Shown: positions 43,188 through 51,396 of the stretch, piece after piece
Layout of the letters: each line of letters begins with the position of its first letter
How positions within the stretch are numbered: the first letter of the stretch is position 1
From: Galactobacter valiniphilus
Lineage (GTDB): Bacteria > Actinomycetota > Actinomycetes > Actinomycetales > Micrococcaceae
Direction: 5' to 3'
DNA length: 64,000 nt
Assembly (NCBI RefSeq): GCF_003575975.1
Contig: NZ_QQXK01000007.1
Coordinates: 62,001-126,000 of the forward strand
Program-made: the position numbers and the translations under genes
Notes under the pieces: model-generated
Told to the model about the DNA's origin: nothing
The model's input: the letters and a program-made list of their open reading frames with translations, nothing else
Databases searched by the model: none

Positions 43188-44210
43188 GTGACCGTCGAAC
43201 ACGACTACTCGCACCTGTCCCCGCGCCTGTCCGTTAGCGATGCCGAGCCGGACCGCAACCTGGCGCTCGAGCTGGTCCGCGTCACCGAGGTCGCAGCGAT
43301 CGCCTCCGGCCCGTGGGTCGGCATGGGAGATAAGAACTCCGCCGACGGCGCCGCCGTGGATGCCATGCGCTCCATGCTCGGCTCCGTCAACGTCAACGGC
43401 GTCGTGGTGATCGGTGAGGGCGAGAAGGACGAAGCCCCCATGCTCTTCAACGGCGAGCACGTCGGCTCGGGCGAGGGCCCGGAGGTCGACGTCGCCGTCG
43501 ATCCCATCGACGGCACGCGCCTGACCGCCCTCGGCGTCAACAACGCCCTCTCCGTCCTGGCCGTCGCCGAGCGCGGCTCCATGTTCGACCCCTCCGCCGT
43601 GTTCTACATGGAGAAGCTCGTGGTCGGCCCCGCCGCCGCCGAGTTCGTCGACCTGCGCCTGCCGGTCAAGCAGAACATCCAGCTCATCGCCAAGGCCCTC
43701 GGCAAGAAGGTCTCCCAGGTCACCGTGACGGTCCTGGACCGCCCCCGCCACGAGGGCCTCATTCGCGAGATCCGCGAGGCCGGCGCCCGCACCAAGCTGA
43801 TCATGGACGGCGACGTCGCCGGCGCGATCGCCGCGGCCCGCCCCGACTCCGGCGTCGACGCCCTCATGGGCATCGGCGGCACCCCCGAGGGCATCGTCAC
43901 CGCCTGCGCCATCCGCGCGCTCGGCGGCGTCATCCAGGGCCGCCTGTGGCCCAAGGACGAGGAAGAGAAGCAAAAGGCGCTGGACGCCGGCCACGACCTG
44001 AACCGCGTCCTGACCACCAACGACCTGGTCACGACCGACAACTGCTACTTCGCCGCGACGGGCATCACCGACGGCGATCTGCTCAAGGGCGTGCGCTACC
44101 GCGGCAACCGCATCGTGACGCAGTCGCTCGTCATGCGCGCCAAGTCCGGCACGGTCCGCATGGTCGAGGCCGAGCACCAGGCCAGCAAGTGGGAGGCCTT
44201 CACGCGCTGA
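43188..44210 (+). CDS. glpX: Class II fructose-1,6-bisphosphatase
   Basis: Dephosphorylates fructose-1,6-bisphosphate in gluconeogenesis. The 340-aa protein has [28 protein letters not shown] with a metal-binding acidic set, [19 protein letters not shown] and [14 protein letters not shown], all typical of GlpX. The start is GTG 43188 with GAAGAGGA upstream; a TAGAAT box at 43121 may be its -10, giving a leader of about 60 nt. As the main FBPase of actinobacteria it is expected to be needed on gluconeogenic carbon sources. Confidence 0.96.
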   Translation: MTVEHDYSHLSPRLSVSDAEPDRNLALELVRVTEVAAIASGPWVGMGDKNSADGAAVDAMRSMLGSVNVNGVVVIGEGEKDEAPMLFNGEHVGSGEGPEVDVAVDPIDGTRLTALGVNNALSVLAVAERGSMFDPSAVFYMEKLVVGPAAAEFVDLRLPVKQNIQLIAKALGKKVSQVTVTVLDRPRHEGLIREIREAGARTKLIMDGDVAGAIAAARPDSGVDALMGIGGTPEGIVTACAIRALGGVIQGRLWPKDEEEKQKALDAGHDLNRVLTTNDLVTTDNCYFAATGITDGDLLKGVRYRGNRIVTQSLVMRAKSGTVRMVEAEHQASKWEAFTR

Positions 44211-44233
44211 CGCGCGGAAGGAACGCACCACCA

Positions 44234-44278
44234 ACGACGGCGGCGCCCCACCTGGAACAGGTGGGGCGCCGCCGTCGT
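44234..44278. terminator. Long hairpin between glpX and manA
   Basis: A perfect 20-bp stem: ACGACGGCGGCGCCCCACCT at 44234-44253, its complement at 44259-44278, loop GGAAC. It lies between convergent glpX and manA. The right arm ends CGCCGCCGTCGT. Confidence 0.87.
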
Positions 44279-44313
44279 GCATGGCGTGGGTGCCCGCCGC
44301 GGCGGGCGGGGCC

Positions 44314-45516
44314 TCAGCTCAGCGGCGTGAAGGCCACGTAGGCCTCGAGCGCTGCGTCGCCCTCCGCCGTGGCCGGGGCGTCGTTCGCCTCGACGAAGGC
44401 GCTCTCGCCGGGGCCGAGCGTGAGCTCGGCGCCGCCAGCTCGCAGGGTCAGGGATCCAGAGACCACGACGACGGCGCACGGCCCGCCCGCCGGCAGGGTC
44501 ACCGGGGCGGCGGCGTGGGTGAGCAACCCGAGATCAAACTCGGTGAAGCCCGAGCGATACACGGCCAGGCCCTCCGCGAGCTGCTCCGGCTCCACCGCGT
44601 GGGGCTCGGTGGCCTCGAAGCGCACGACCTTCAGGAGCTCGGGCACGTCCACGTGCTTGGGCGTGAGCCCGCCGCGCAGGACGTTGTCGGAATTCGCCAT
44701 GATCTCCACACCCGTGCCGTGAAGGTAGGCGTGGATGTTTCCGGCCGGCAGCGACATGGCCTGCCCGGGGCGCAGGGAGACCAGGTTGAGCATGAGGGCC
44801 AGGAGCACGCCCGTGTCGCCCGGGTAGAAGCCGGCCAGGCGGGGGAGCAGGCCGAGGGAGGCGTCGGCGGCGGCCGCCGCGTCGGGGGCGGCATCCACGG
44901 CGCGGGCAGCGAGCGTCGCGAGGCGGCGCACGTCCTCGCCGTCGCCCAGGAGCAGCGCCACGGCGGGGGCCAGGTCCCCGGCGGTGAGCGCCGCCGTGAG
45001 ATTCTGCGCCGCGGCGGCGGCCGCGCGCTCGTCCACGGCGGCGGCCAGCCACGCGAACGCGCCGGCGGCCTCGGCCGGGCGGCGGAAGCCGGAGAGCGCC
45101 TCGAAGGCCGTCAGGGCCACGATCATCTCGGGCTTGTGCTGATCGTCCTTGTAGTTGCGATCCGGCGCGTCGATGGCCGGGCCGTTCGCCTCCTCGAACG
45201 CAAAACCGGCGGCGGCCTGCTCCAGCGTGGGATGCACCTGCAGCGAGAGCGGGGCCGCGGCGGCCAGGATCTTCAGGAGATAGGGCAGCCGCCCGTAGCG
45301 CTGCGCCACCTCCGCGCCGAGCGTTCCCGCGGGGTCGGCCTCGATGGCGGCGTCGAGCGGCAGGCCGCTCGGCTCCACCACGCTCGGAGCGCCCGGATGG
45401 GCGCCGATCCACATCTCCGCCTCGGGGGAGCCAGAGGCCTCGCGGCCGAAGAGCTCGGCCATGGAGGTGGTTGACCCCCAGGCATAGTCCCGAATGGTCG
45501 TGCTCAGCTTGTCCAT
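44314..45516 (-). CDS. manA: Mannose-6-phosphate isomerase, class I
   Basis: Interconverts fructose-6-phosphate and mannose-6-phosphate, the entry to GDP-mannose and polyprenyl-phosphomannose. The 400-aa cupin enzyme has zinc-site motifs LSLQVHPTLEQAAAGF and YKDDQHKPEMIVALT, and the C-terminal RGGLTPKHVDVPELL. ATG 45516 starts it 51 bp after the LCP gene in the same direction, so it may be the last gene of a purK-purE-lcp-manA transcript. The product can feed the O-mannosyltransferase and envelope glycans encoded nearby. Confidence 0.95.
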   Translation of the reverse strand: MDKLSTTIRDYAWGSTTSMAELFGREASGSPEAEMWIGAHPGAPSVVEPSGLPLDAAIEADPAGTLGAEVAQRYGRLPYLLKILAAAAPLSLQVHPTLEQAAAGFAFEEANGPAIDAPDRNYKDDQHKPEMIVALTAFEALSGFRRPAEAAGAFAWLAAAVDERAAAAAAQNLTAALTAGDLAPAVALLLGDGEDVRRLATLAARAVDAAPDAAAAADASLGLLPRLAGFYPGDTGVLLALMLNLVSLRPGQAMSLPAGNIHAYLHGTGVEIMANSDNVLRGGLTPKHVDVPELLKVVRFEATEPHAVEPEQLAEGLAVYRSGFTEFDLGLLTHAAAPVTLPAGGPCAVVVVSGSLTLRAGGAELTLGPGESAFVEANDAPATAEGDAALEAYVAFTPLS

Positions 45517-45567
45517 GCGTCTCTTCCGTAAAAGTGGCCTGGTCCGGGGGGCGGTGATCGGCGCTGA

Positions 45568-47250
45568 TCAGCCGGCGGTGCAGGCGTCGTTGTTCTGGGC
45601 GATCTGCGAGATGAGGTCGAGGTTGTACTTGAGCCCGGACTTCTCCAGGCGCACGAGGTAGTCCTCGTCGATGGGGGAGCCGTTGGGCTGGGTGGTGGGC
45701 ACGTCGTCGTGGTTCTTGAGGGTGCTCTCGCCGTCGTTCTCGTCCACCGTGGAGCCGGTGTCGGAGGACGCCTTCGGAGTCGAGGAAGCCTTGGCCGAGC
45801 TCGAGGCCGAGCCGGAGGCCTTGGCGGAGTCGCTCGCCTTCTGCGAGGCCTGCGCCTTCTTGGAGGCCTGGGCCTCCTTGGCCGCCTTCGCGCCGGCGTC
45901 CGTTGCCTTCTCCACGAGCGCGTCGACGCGCGTGTGGATGAGCTCGTAGTCGGGGAAGGTGGAGAACTTGTCGGCCGCCGTGCCGAAGTCCGGGGCACCC
46001 AGCGTGAGCCGTAGGAAGGCGTTCTTGCGCGCCATGTCCGCGAGGTTCACGAAGTCGCCGAGCTGGCCCTGTGGCAGATCCGTGTGAACGATCTGCTTGC
46101 CCGTGTCCATGATGCCCGTGAACTTGGTCAGCAGCGTCTGCGGGGTGAACTGATTGATCATGGCCTGCTGCAGGCACTGCTGGCGGCGGATCCGGTGGTA
46201 GTCGGTCGTGAAGTCGCGCGAGCGCGCGAACCACAGCGCCTGGTTGCCCGTGAAGTGGTGCTCGCCCGGGGCGAACCAGTGGGTCTTGATGGTGGTGCCG
46301 GGCCACGGCTTCTTGGTGTTGTAGGGGACCCAGCCGCCCGAGGTGATGGTGACGCCTCCCATGGCGTCGATGAGGTCCTTGAAGCCGCCCATGTCCACCA
46401 CCACGTAGGCCTGGACCGTGAGCCCGGTGACGGCGCTTGCCGCCTCCTTGGTCGCCTCGGCGCCGGCGTCCTGGCCCGGGTACAGGTCCGCGTGCTTCTC
46501 GGCGACCGTGGGATAGATCGCGTTGAAGATGCACTCGTCGCCGCAGTTGAAGCCGTTGGGGTAGATCTTGTGCATCGGCGAGTTATCCGGGAACGGCACG
46601 TTCTGCAGATTGCGGGGGATCGAGATGACGGCCGTGCGGCCGCTCGCCGCGTCGATGGACCACACCGCGGAGGAGTCAGGACGCAGGCCGATGCGGTCGC
46701 TGCCGGCGTCTCCGCCCATGACCAGGATGTTGTAGCGCCCGTCCACGGCCTCGATGGGCGGCCCGGAGGCGAAGATGCCCGAGAGCGCGTCGCGGCCCTT
46801 GAGCAGCACGTAGCTGCCGTAGCCGAGCGATCCCGAGGTCAGCACCATGGCGGCGACGACGGCCGTGGGCACGATGGCCTTCATGCCCGGGGCCAGCAGC
46901 CCCGGTCGGATGATGGCGAGCGTGTTGAGGAAGAGGGCGAGCCAGCCGAGCGCCAGCAGGGCCAGGGCGATGCCGCCCACGAGCTGGAACGTCGAGTCGG
47001 CCACGAGCGAGATGAGCCAGCTGCGCTTGACGAGCAGCAGGACCACGGCGGCCACGATGAGCGCCCAGCACGCCACCGTGACGGTGAGCGCCGCGCGCCC
47101 GAGGCGCTTGTTCCCTGCCACCACCTGGGCACCGCCCGGTACCAGCAGCGTGAGCAGCCACAGCGTCCACGCCCGCTTGGTGCGGGTGGGGGCGCTGGAC
47201 TCCTCCGGGTGCCGGAGCGGATCGTCCTGGTTGAGCAGGGAAGGACTCAT
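45568..47250 (-). CDS. LytR-CpsA-Psr family (LCP) glycopolymer ligase
   Basis: LCP proteins move glycopolymers from a lipid carrier to peptidoglycan. The 560-aa protein has an N-terminal group of four membrane segments (instead of the usual one), then the LCP domain from about 185: [21 protein letters not shown] with the metal and pyrophosphate residues, [47 protein letters not shown] Lys/Ala/Ser-rich linker (about 440-505) and a C-terminal segment with one Cys (NNDACTAG) follow. ATG 47250 overlaps the purE stop by 4 bp. Confidence 0.92.
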   Translation of the reverse strand: MSPSLLNQDDPLRHPEESSAPTRTKRAWTLWLLTLLVPGGAQVVAGNKRLGRAALTVTVACWALIVAAVVLLLVKRSWLISLVADSTFQLVGGIALALLALGWLALFLNTLAIIRPGLLAPGMKAIVPTAVVAAMVLTSGSLGYGSYVLLKGRDALSGIFASGPPIEAVDGRYNILVMGGDAGSDRIGLRPDSSAVWSIDAASGRTAVISIPRNLQNVPFPDNSPMHKIYPNGFNCGDECIFNAIYPTVAEKHADLYPGQDAGAEATKEAASAVTGLTVQAYVVVDMGGFKDLIDAMGGVTITSGGWVPYNTKKPWPGTTIKTHWFAPGEHHFTGNQALWFARSRDFTTDYHRIRRQQCLQQAMINQFTPQTLLTKFTGIMDTGKQIVHTDLPQGQLGDFVNLADMARKNAFLRLTLGAPDFGTAADKFSTFPDYELIHTRVDALVEKATDAGAKAAKEAQASKKAQASQKASDSAKASGSASSSAKASSTPKASSDTGSTVDENDGESTLKNHDDVPTTQPNGSPIDEDYLVRLEKSGLKYNLDLISQIAQNNDACTAG

Positions 47251-47780
47251 GCGCTGGCGCCGCCTCGTCGTTCGGCCAGCGCCGCGCCCTTGGCCTCGGC
47301 GACCTCGCGCAGCTGCTCCGAGAACGAGACGAGCGCGGCGCGCAGGCGTGCCGCCTCCTCGTCGCGGCCCGCGGAGAGGATGCGCGCGGCCAACAGGCCG
47401 GCGTTGCGGGCGCCACCGATGGACACCGTGGCCACCGGCACGCCGGCGGGCATCTGCACGATGGAGAGCAGGGAGTCCATGCCGTCCAGGTACTTCAGCG
47501 GCACGGGGACACCCACGACGGGCAGGGGCGTGACCGAGGCGAGCATGCCCGGCAGGTGGGCGGCACCGCCGGCGCCCGCGATGATCACGTCGAGGCCGCG
47601 CTCGTGGGCGCTCTTGCCGTAATCGATCATCTGCTGGGGCATGCGGTGGGCGGAGACGACGCCCACCTCGTAGGCGATCCCGAACTCGTCGAGCGCGTCG
47701 GCGGCGGCCTCCATGACGGGCCAATCGGAGTCGGACCCCATGACGATGCCGACGCGTGGGGAGGTGTTCTGGGAGCTCAT
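47247..47780 (-). CDS. purE: N5-carboxyaminoimidazole ribonucleotide mutase
   Basis: Converts N5-CAIR to CAIR in purine synthesis, after PurK. The 177-aa protein has [17 protein letters not shown], the active-site [13 protein letters not shown] and [14 protein letters not shown], as in class I PurE. ATG 47780 is chosen; an ATG three codons upstream (47789) is also possible. Its last bases overlap the start of the LCP gene (ATGA), so the two are translationally coupled. Confidence 0.96.
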   Translation of the reverse strand: MSSQNTSPRVGIVMGSDSDWPVMEAAADALDEFGIAYEVGVVSAHRMPQQMIDYGKSAHERGLDVIIAGAGGAAHLPGMLASVTPLPVVGVPVPLKYLDGMDSLLSIVQMPAGVPVATVSIGGARNAGLLAARILSAGRDEEAARLRAALVSFSEQLREVAEAKGAALAERRGGASA

Positions 47781-47817
47781 GCCTTGCAATGCCTTGCCTT
47801 GAAGTGGGTGGGTCGGT

Positions 47818-47854
47818 GCCGTGCGCTGGGCGGGAGCCCCGACCAGCGCACGGC
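47818..47854 (-). terminator. Hairpin between purK and purE
   Basis: GCCGTGCGCTGG (47818-47829) and CCAGCGCACGGC (47843-47854) form a perfect 12-bp stem around a 13-nt loop, in the 84-bp gap between purK and purE on the minus strand. It may lower read-through or stabilise an mRNA end; no T-tract follows. Confidence 0.45.
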
Positions 47855-47864
47855 GTCACGGCGC

Positions 47865-49013
47865 TCAGGCGCCGTCGCGGATGATGCCGGCCACGCGGCC
47901 GGCGCGCTCGCGCAGGGAGTCGACGTCGGCGCCGGGGGCGCCCACGAGGTTCACGTGGCCGATCTTGCGCCCGGGGCGCACCGACTTGCCGTACATGTGC
48001 ACCTTGGCCTCGGGCTCCGCGGCCAGGGCCGCGGGGAAGGCAGCGTGCAGATCCTGGTTCGCCCCGCCCAGGTAGTTCTTCATGATGGTGGGGCCGGCCA
48101 GCGGATTCGTGGCACCGAGCGGCCAATCCAGCACGGCACGCAGGTGCTGCTCGAACTGGCTCGTGACCGCGCCGTCCTGCGTCCAGTGGCCCGTGTTGTG
48201 CGGGCGCATGGCCAGCTCGTTGATGATGAAGCCGGGCGCGCGGCCGGGCACCTCGAAGAGTTCGACGGCGAGCACTCCGGTAACGCCGAGCTCGGAGGCC
48301 AGGGACGTGGCGGTCTCCACGGCGGCGGCCTGCACCTCGGGGGAGAGGTCCTGGGCCGGGGCGATGACCTCGTCGCACACGCCGTCCACCTGGATGGTGT
48401 GGGCCATGGGCCAGGCGCGCACCTCGCCGGAGGGGCGGCGCGCCACGAGCACGGAGAGCTCGCGGGAGAAGTTCACCTTCTCCTCGAGCAGCACGGTGCT
48501 GGTCTGCATCCACTCGGCGACGCCCTCGGCCTCGTTGCGCTCCACGATCCGCACGCCCTTGCCGTCGTAGCCGCCGCGCGGCGTCTTGGCGACGATGGGC
48601 CAACCGATCTCGTCGCCGAAAGCCAGGACGTCCTCGACCGTTGCGGCCTCGGCCCAGCGCGGGTTCGGCAGGCCGAGGCGCTCTGCCGCCTTGCGCATGA
48701 CGAGCTTGTCCTGCGCGTGGCGCAGCGCCTGCGAGCCGGGGCGCACCGCGATGCCCTCGGCCTCCATCTCCTGCAGGAGGTCCTGCGGGACGTGCTCGTG
48801 GTCGAAGGTCACGACGTCGACGGTGCGGGCGAAGGCCAGCACCGCTTCGCGGTCCTTGTAGTCCCCGATCGGGGCGGTGGCCACGGCGCGGGCGGAGGAA
48901 ACGTCGGCAGACTCACACAGGATGGAGAGGTCGATGCCGAGGTTCAGAGCAACGGGGGCCATCATCCGGGCGAGCTGTCCGCCGCCGATGACGCCGATTT
49001 TGGGGCTAGTCAC
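47865..49013 (-). CDS. purK: N5-carboxyaminoimidazole ribonucleotide synthase
   Basis: ATP-grasp enzyme that makes N5-CAIR from AIR, ATP and bicarbonate. The 382-aa protein begins with PKIGVIGGGQLARMMAPVAL, has VVTFDHEHVPQDLLQ, the ATP-grasp stretch VAKTPRGGYDGKGVRIV, and ELFEVPGRAPGFIINELAMR with PHNTGHWTQDGAVTSQFEQH. The start is GTG 49013; a TAACCT box lies 6 nt before it on the minus strand, so the mRNA is probably leaderless. It is divergent from the GtrA gene, as in mycobacteria (Rv3276c and Rv3277). Confidence 0.96.
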   Translation of the reverse strand: MTSPKIGVIGGGQLARMMAPVALNLGIDLSILCESADVSSARAVATAPIGDYKDREAVLAFARTVDVVTFDHEHVPQDLLQEMEAEGIAVRPGSQALRHAQDKLVMRKAAERLGLPNPRWAEAATVEDVLAFGDEIGWPIVAKTPRGGYDGKGVRIVERNEAEGVAEWMQTSTVLLEEKVNFSRELSVLVARRPSGEVRAWPMAHTIQVDGVCDEVIAPAQDLSPEVQAAAVETATSLASELGVTGVLAVELFEVPGRAPGFIINELAMRPHNTGHWTQDGAVTSQFEQHLRAVLDWPLGATNPLAGPTIMKNYLGGANQDLHAAFPAALAAEPEAKVHMYGKSVRPGRKIGHVNLVGAPGADVDSLRERAGRVAGIIRDGA

Positions 49014-49245
49014 CCCACCAGGTTAGCGAAACGAGGCCGCCGCCGTGGCCGCGCTACGCGGCGAGGGGGCTGTGAACGCGCCTGGGTGTTGCCTGGGTCT
49101 TGTGCGGCAGGAGTACCCGCCGCGACCCGTTCGGGGCGGGCACGGCGCTAGGATGGGGCGTTGCGCCGCGAGCTGTCGGCGCCGGGCCGGGGCACCTGGG
49201 GTGCCCATCTGCGGCCCACTACGAGGGAATTGACGAAGGACTCGA

Positions 49246-49887
49246 GTGAACAAGCTGTATCAGCGCCTGATCGGCCTCATCCAGATGCTGTGGCGCGAGG
49301 TCGCCAAGTTTGGCGTGGTCGGGGCCGTGGCCTGGGTGATCGACTCGGGGATCTACCTCTACCTCATGAACGGCCCCATGCACTCCGGTGAGGTCTGGGC
49401 CAAGGGCTGGGCCACCGTGGTCGCCTCGATCTTCTCGTGGGCCGCCAACCGCTACTGGACCTTTCGTCACCGCAAGCAGGCGAACATGGGGCGCGAGGTG
49501 ACGCTCTTCATGGTCATGAACGCCATCGGCCTGCTCATCGCCGCCGGGTGTGTCGCCTTCACGAAGTACGTGCTGCACCTGGACTCGAAGACCGCGCTGT
49601 TCATCGCCGGTTCCGTGGTGGGCCTCGTGCTCGGCACGATCTTCCGTTACTTCGCCTACCGCTTCTGGGTCTTCAACGACGTCATGGACGAGGAAGAGGC
49701 CTTCAAGGGCGATCACGAGTTGCTCAAGCGCGAGCCCACGGGCGCCATCCCGGTCGTCGAGGCCGAGGCCCTGCAGGTGGCCCGCGATCTGCAGGGTGCC
49801 GCCGGCTTCGACCCGGACGCCCCGCTCACGGACGAGGCGGAGGCCGAGCTCACGGCCGACGCCGCGCGCCGCTCCGGCGAGGCCTAA
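49246..49887 (+). CDS. GtrA-like membrane protein
   Basis: A 213-aa protein with four membrane segments (VAKFGVVGAVAWVIDSGIYL, WATVVASIFSWAANRYW, LFMVMNAIGLLIAAGCVAF, LFIAGSVVGLVLGTIFRYF) and the family motifs AANRYWTFRHR and FRYFAYRFWVF. GtrA proteins are thought to carry polyprenyl-linked sugars across the membrane. A charged tail of about 60 residues follows. The start is GTG 49246. Its place next to purK is conserved in actinobacteria. Confidence 0.9.
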   Translation: MNKLYQRLIGLIQMLWREVAKFGVVGAVAWVIDSGIYLYLMNGPMHSGEVWAKGWATVVASIFSWAANRYWTFRHRKQANMGREVTLFMVMNAIGLLIAAGCVAFTKYVLHLDSKTALFIAGSVVGLVLGTIFRYFAYRFWVFNDVMDEEEAFKGDHELLKREPTGAIPVVEAEALQVARDLQGAAGFDPDAPLTDEAEAELTADAARRSGEA

Positions 49888-49949
49888 GCAAGCGGCCGCG
49901 CCGGGCCGCCCGAGGCGGCGGGGGTTCGCACCCCGCACGCCGTCGCGGC

Positions 49950-50663
49950 TCAGGCCAGGGAGCGTGTGACACGCTCCTGGGCCCGCAGCCTCTCGCTCAG
50001 CCCACCCTCGGGCGCGAGCACCACCGATCCCGCGGCGCCGGAGCGCAGCAGCGCGGTGAGCGCGGCCAGCAGACCGGCCTGCGCCGGCACCTCGAGCGCC
50101 GCGCCTTCCCCGTCCTCGCCCCCGGCGAGGAGTTCACCCAAAGTCAGCTCCGCGCCGTCGTGCTCCCACGCCGCGGCGTCCGCCTGGCCAGGCTGGGCCA
50201 GCAGGCGGTCCGGATAGGCCCTGACCTCGGCCGCGTGATCCACCGCGCCGGCCGGGAGCGGTGCCCCGAAGCTCACCGCGAGGGCGGCCGTCGTGACGGC
50301 GAGGACCTCGGGGTGTGCCGCGGCTTCCGGCGAGGCGGGGTCGGTCGTGATGAGCAGATCCGCGTCCTCGAGATCGGCGGGGCCCACCTGAGCCCCGAGC
50401 GAGAGGGCCGCGAGCACGAGCGGGAGGACGCGCCAGTGGGCCGGGGCCTGCACTGCCACCCGGGAACCCGGACCGATGCCCCATTCGGCATCAAGCAACC
50501 CGGCATTCTTGGCCCACCAATTCACGAGCACGCGCCCGCTCAATTCGATGCGCGCGGGCTCCAGCGAGAGATCCACGAGGGCGGGGCTGGTGGACGCTGC
50601 GCGCTGGGCCGCCCAGCGCAGCAGGGCGGCTCCGGCGCCGTCGGCGCGGGACATCGTCGGCAT
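49950..50663 (-). CDS. TIGR03089 family protein
   Basis: A 237-aa protein that resembles the first part of an AMP-binding acyl-CoA ligase (LVNWWAKNAGLLDAEWGIG, VQAPAHWRVLPLVLAALSLG) but lacks the adenylation motifs, which is how the actinobacterial TIGR03089 family is described. ATG 50663 has GGAGG eight bases upstream and decides the start; the frame runs 15 codons further. It is divergent from whiB. The function is unknown. Confidence 0.82.
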   Translation of the reverse strand: MPTMSRADGAGAALLRWAAQRAASTSPALVDLSLEPARIELSGRVLVNWWAKNAGLLDAEWGIGPGSRVAVQAPAHWRVLPLVLAALSLGAQVGPADLEDADLLITTDPASPEAAAHPEVLAVTTAALAVSFGAPLPAGAVDHAAEVRAYPDRLLAQPGQADAAAWEHDGAELTLGELLAGGEDGEGAALEVPAQAGLLAALTALLRSGAAGSVVLAPEGGLSERLRAQERVTRSLA

Positions 50664-50722
50664 GAATTCCTCCAGAATCTCGATTTTTGGGGGAATTTGG
50701 TGCCACATTCGTGAACAGACAT

Positions 50723-50760
50723 TTGACGCCCCCGACTTACACCAGTGTAATTACTGGTGT
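50723..50760 (+). promoter_or_regulatory. whiB promoter overlapped by a palindrome
   Basis: A -35-like TTGACG (50723-50728) and a -10-like TGTAAT (50746-50751) are 17 bp apart. The perfect inverted repeat ACACCAGT (50739-50746) / ACTGGTGT (50753-50760), spacer GTAATT, covers the -10 box. A bound dimer would block RNA polymerase. The leader to the whiB start would be about 105 nt. Confidence 0.65.
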
Positions 50761-50865
50761 GACGCCGGGTGCATGACCACCACAGCACGGTGGCCGGAAC
50801 CGAGGGGAACGGGATTCGGCCTACTCGGTGTTACGTGAAAGCACACTGACGAAGGGTTCAGAACC

Positions 50866-51396
50866 ATGGGGAACGTCGTACGCAAGGGCGCAGTGACCGC
50901 CGCCGAGCCCCAGAATGCCCGGCCCAGGAACGTACCGGCCGATTGGTTCCTTGACCCGGCCGATCCGGACGCCGCCGAGCGTTACGAGGCGGGTCGCTCC
51001 CTCGAGGACGCGGCCACCGCCTTCCTGGAGAGCCACAGCGAGGCCCCCGCGCTCCTGCGCCTCCTCCCCGACGAGGACCTGGCGGACGCCGGGCTCCTCC
51101 CCGACGAGGAGCTCCAGCCCGCGCCGAACCGCGTCTGGCTCCCCGTGCCCGGCTTCCCCGGCGCCGAGGACGAGGGCGAGCTCGGCTGGCAGACCGAGGC
51201 GCTCTGCGCCCAGACCGACCCCGAGGCGTTCTTCCCCGAGAAGGGCGGCTCTACGCGCGACGCCAAGAAGGTGTGCGCCTCCTGCACCGTGCGCTCCGAA
51301 TGCCTCGAGTACGCCCTCGCCAATGACGAGCGCTTCGGCATCTGGGGTGGCCTTTCCGAGCGCGAGCGCCGTCGACTCCGGAAGCGAGCGAACTGA
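50866..51396 (+). CDS. WhiB-family regulator (WhiB2-like)
   Basis: A 176-aa Fe-S regulator. The C-terminal WhiB domain (about 105-176) has the four cluster cysteines in EALCAQTD, KKVCASCTVRSEC, the turn motif GIWGG and the basic tail ERERRRLRKRAN. The N-terminal 100 residues are an acidic extension, longer than in most WhiB proteins. Its neighbours (LCP, glycosyltransferase, DUF3499 and the metallopeptidase-family gene) match the WhiB2/WhmD region of mycobacteria, where the protein is needed for septation. ATG 50866 follows GAAGGG. Expression is probably controlled through the palindrome on its -10 box. Confidence 0.9.
   Translation: MGNVVRKGAVTAAEPQNARPRNVPADWFLDPADPDAAERYEAGRSLEDAATAFLESHSEAPALLRLLPDEDLADAGLLPDEELQPAPNRVWLPVPGFPGAEDEGELGWQTEALCAQTDPEAFFPEKGGSTRDAKKVCASCTVRSECLEYALANDERFGIWGGLSERERRRLRKRAN

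Noticed and set aside
45568-48603. A 1011-aa LCP protein extending into purE/purK
   Set aside because: The extension is an Arg/Gly-rich out-of-frame reading of purE and purK; ATG 47250 starts the LCP protein.
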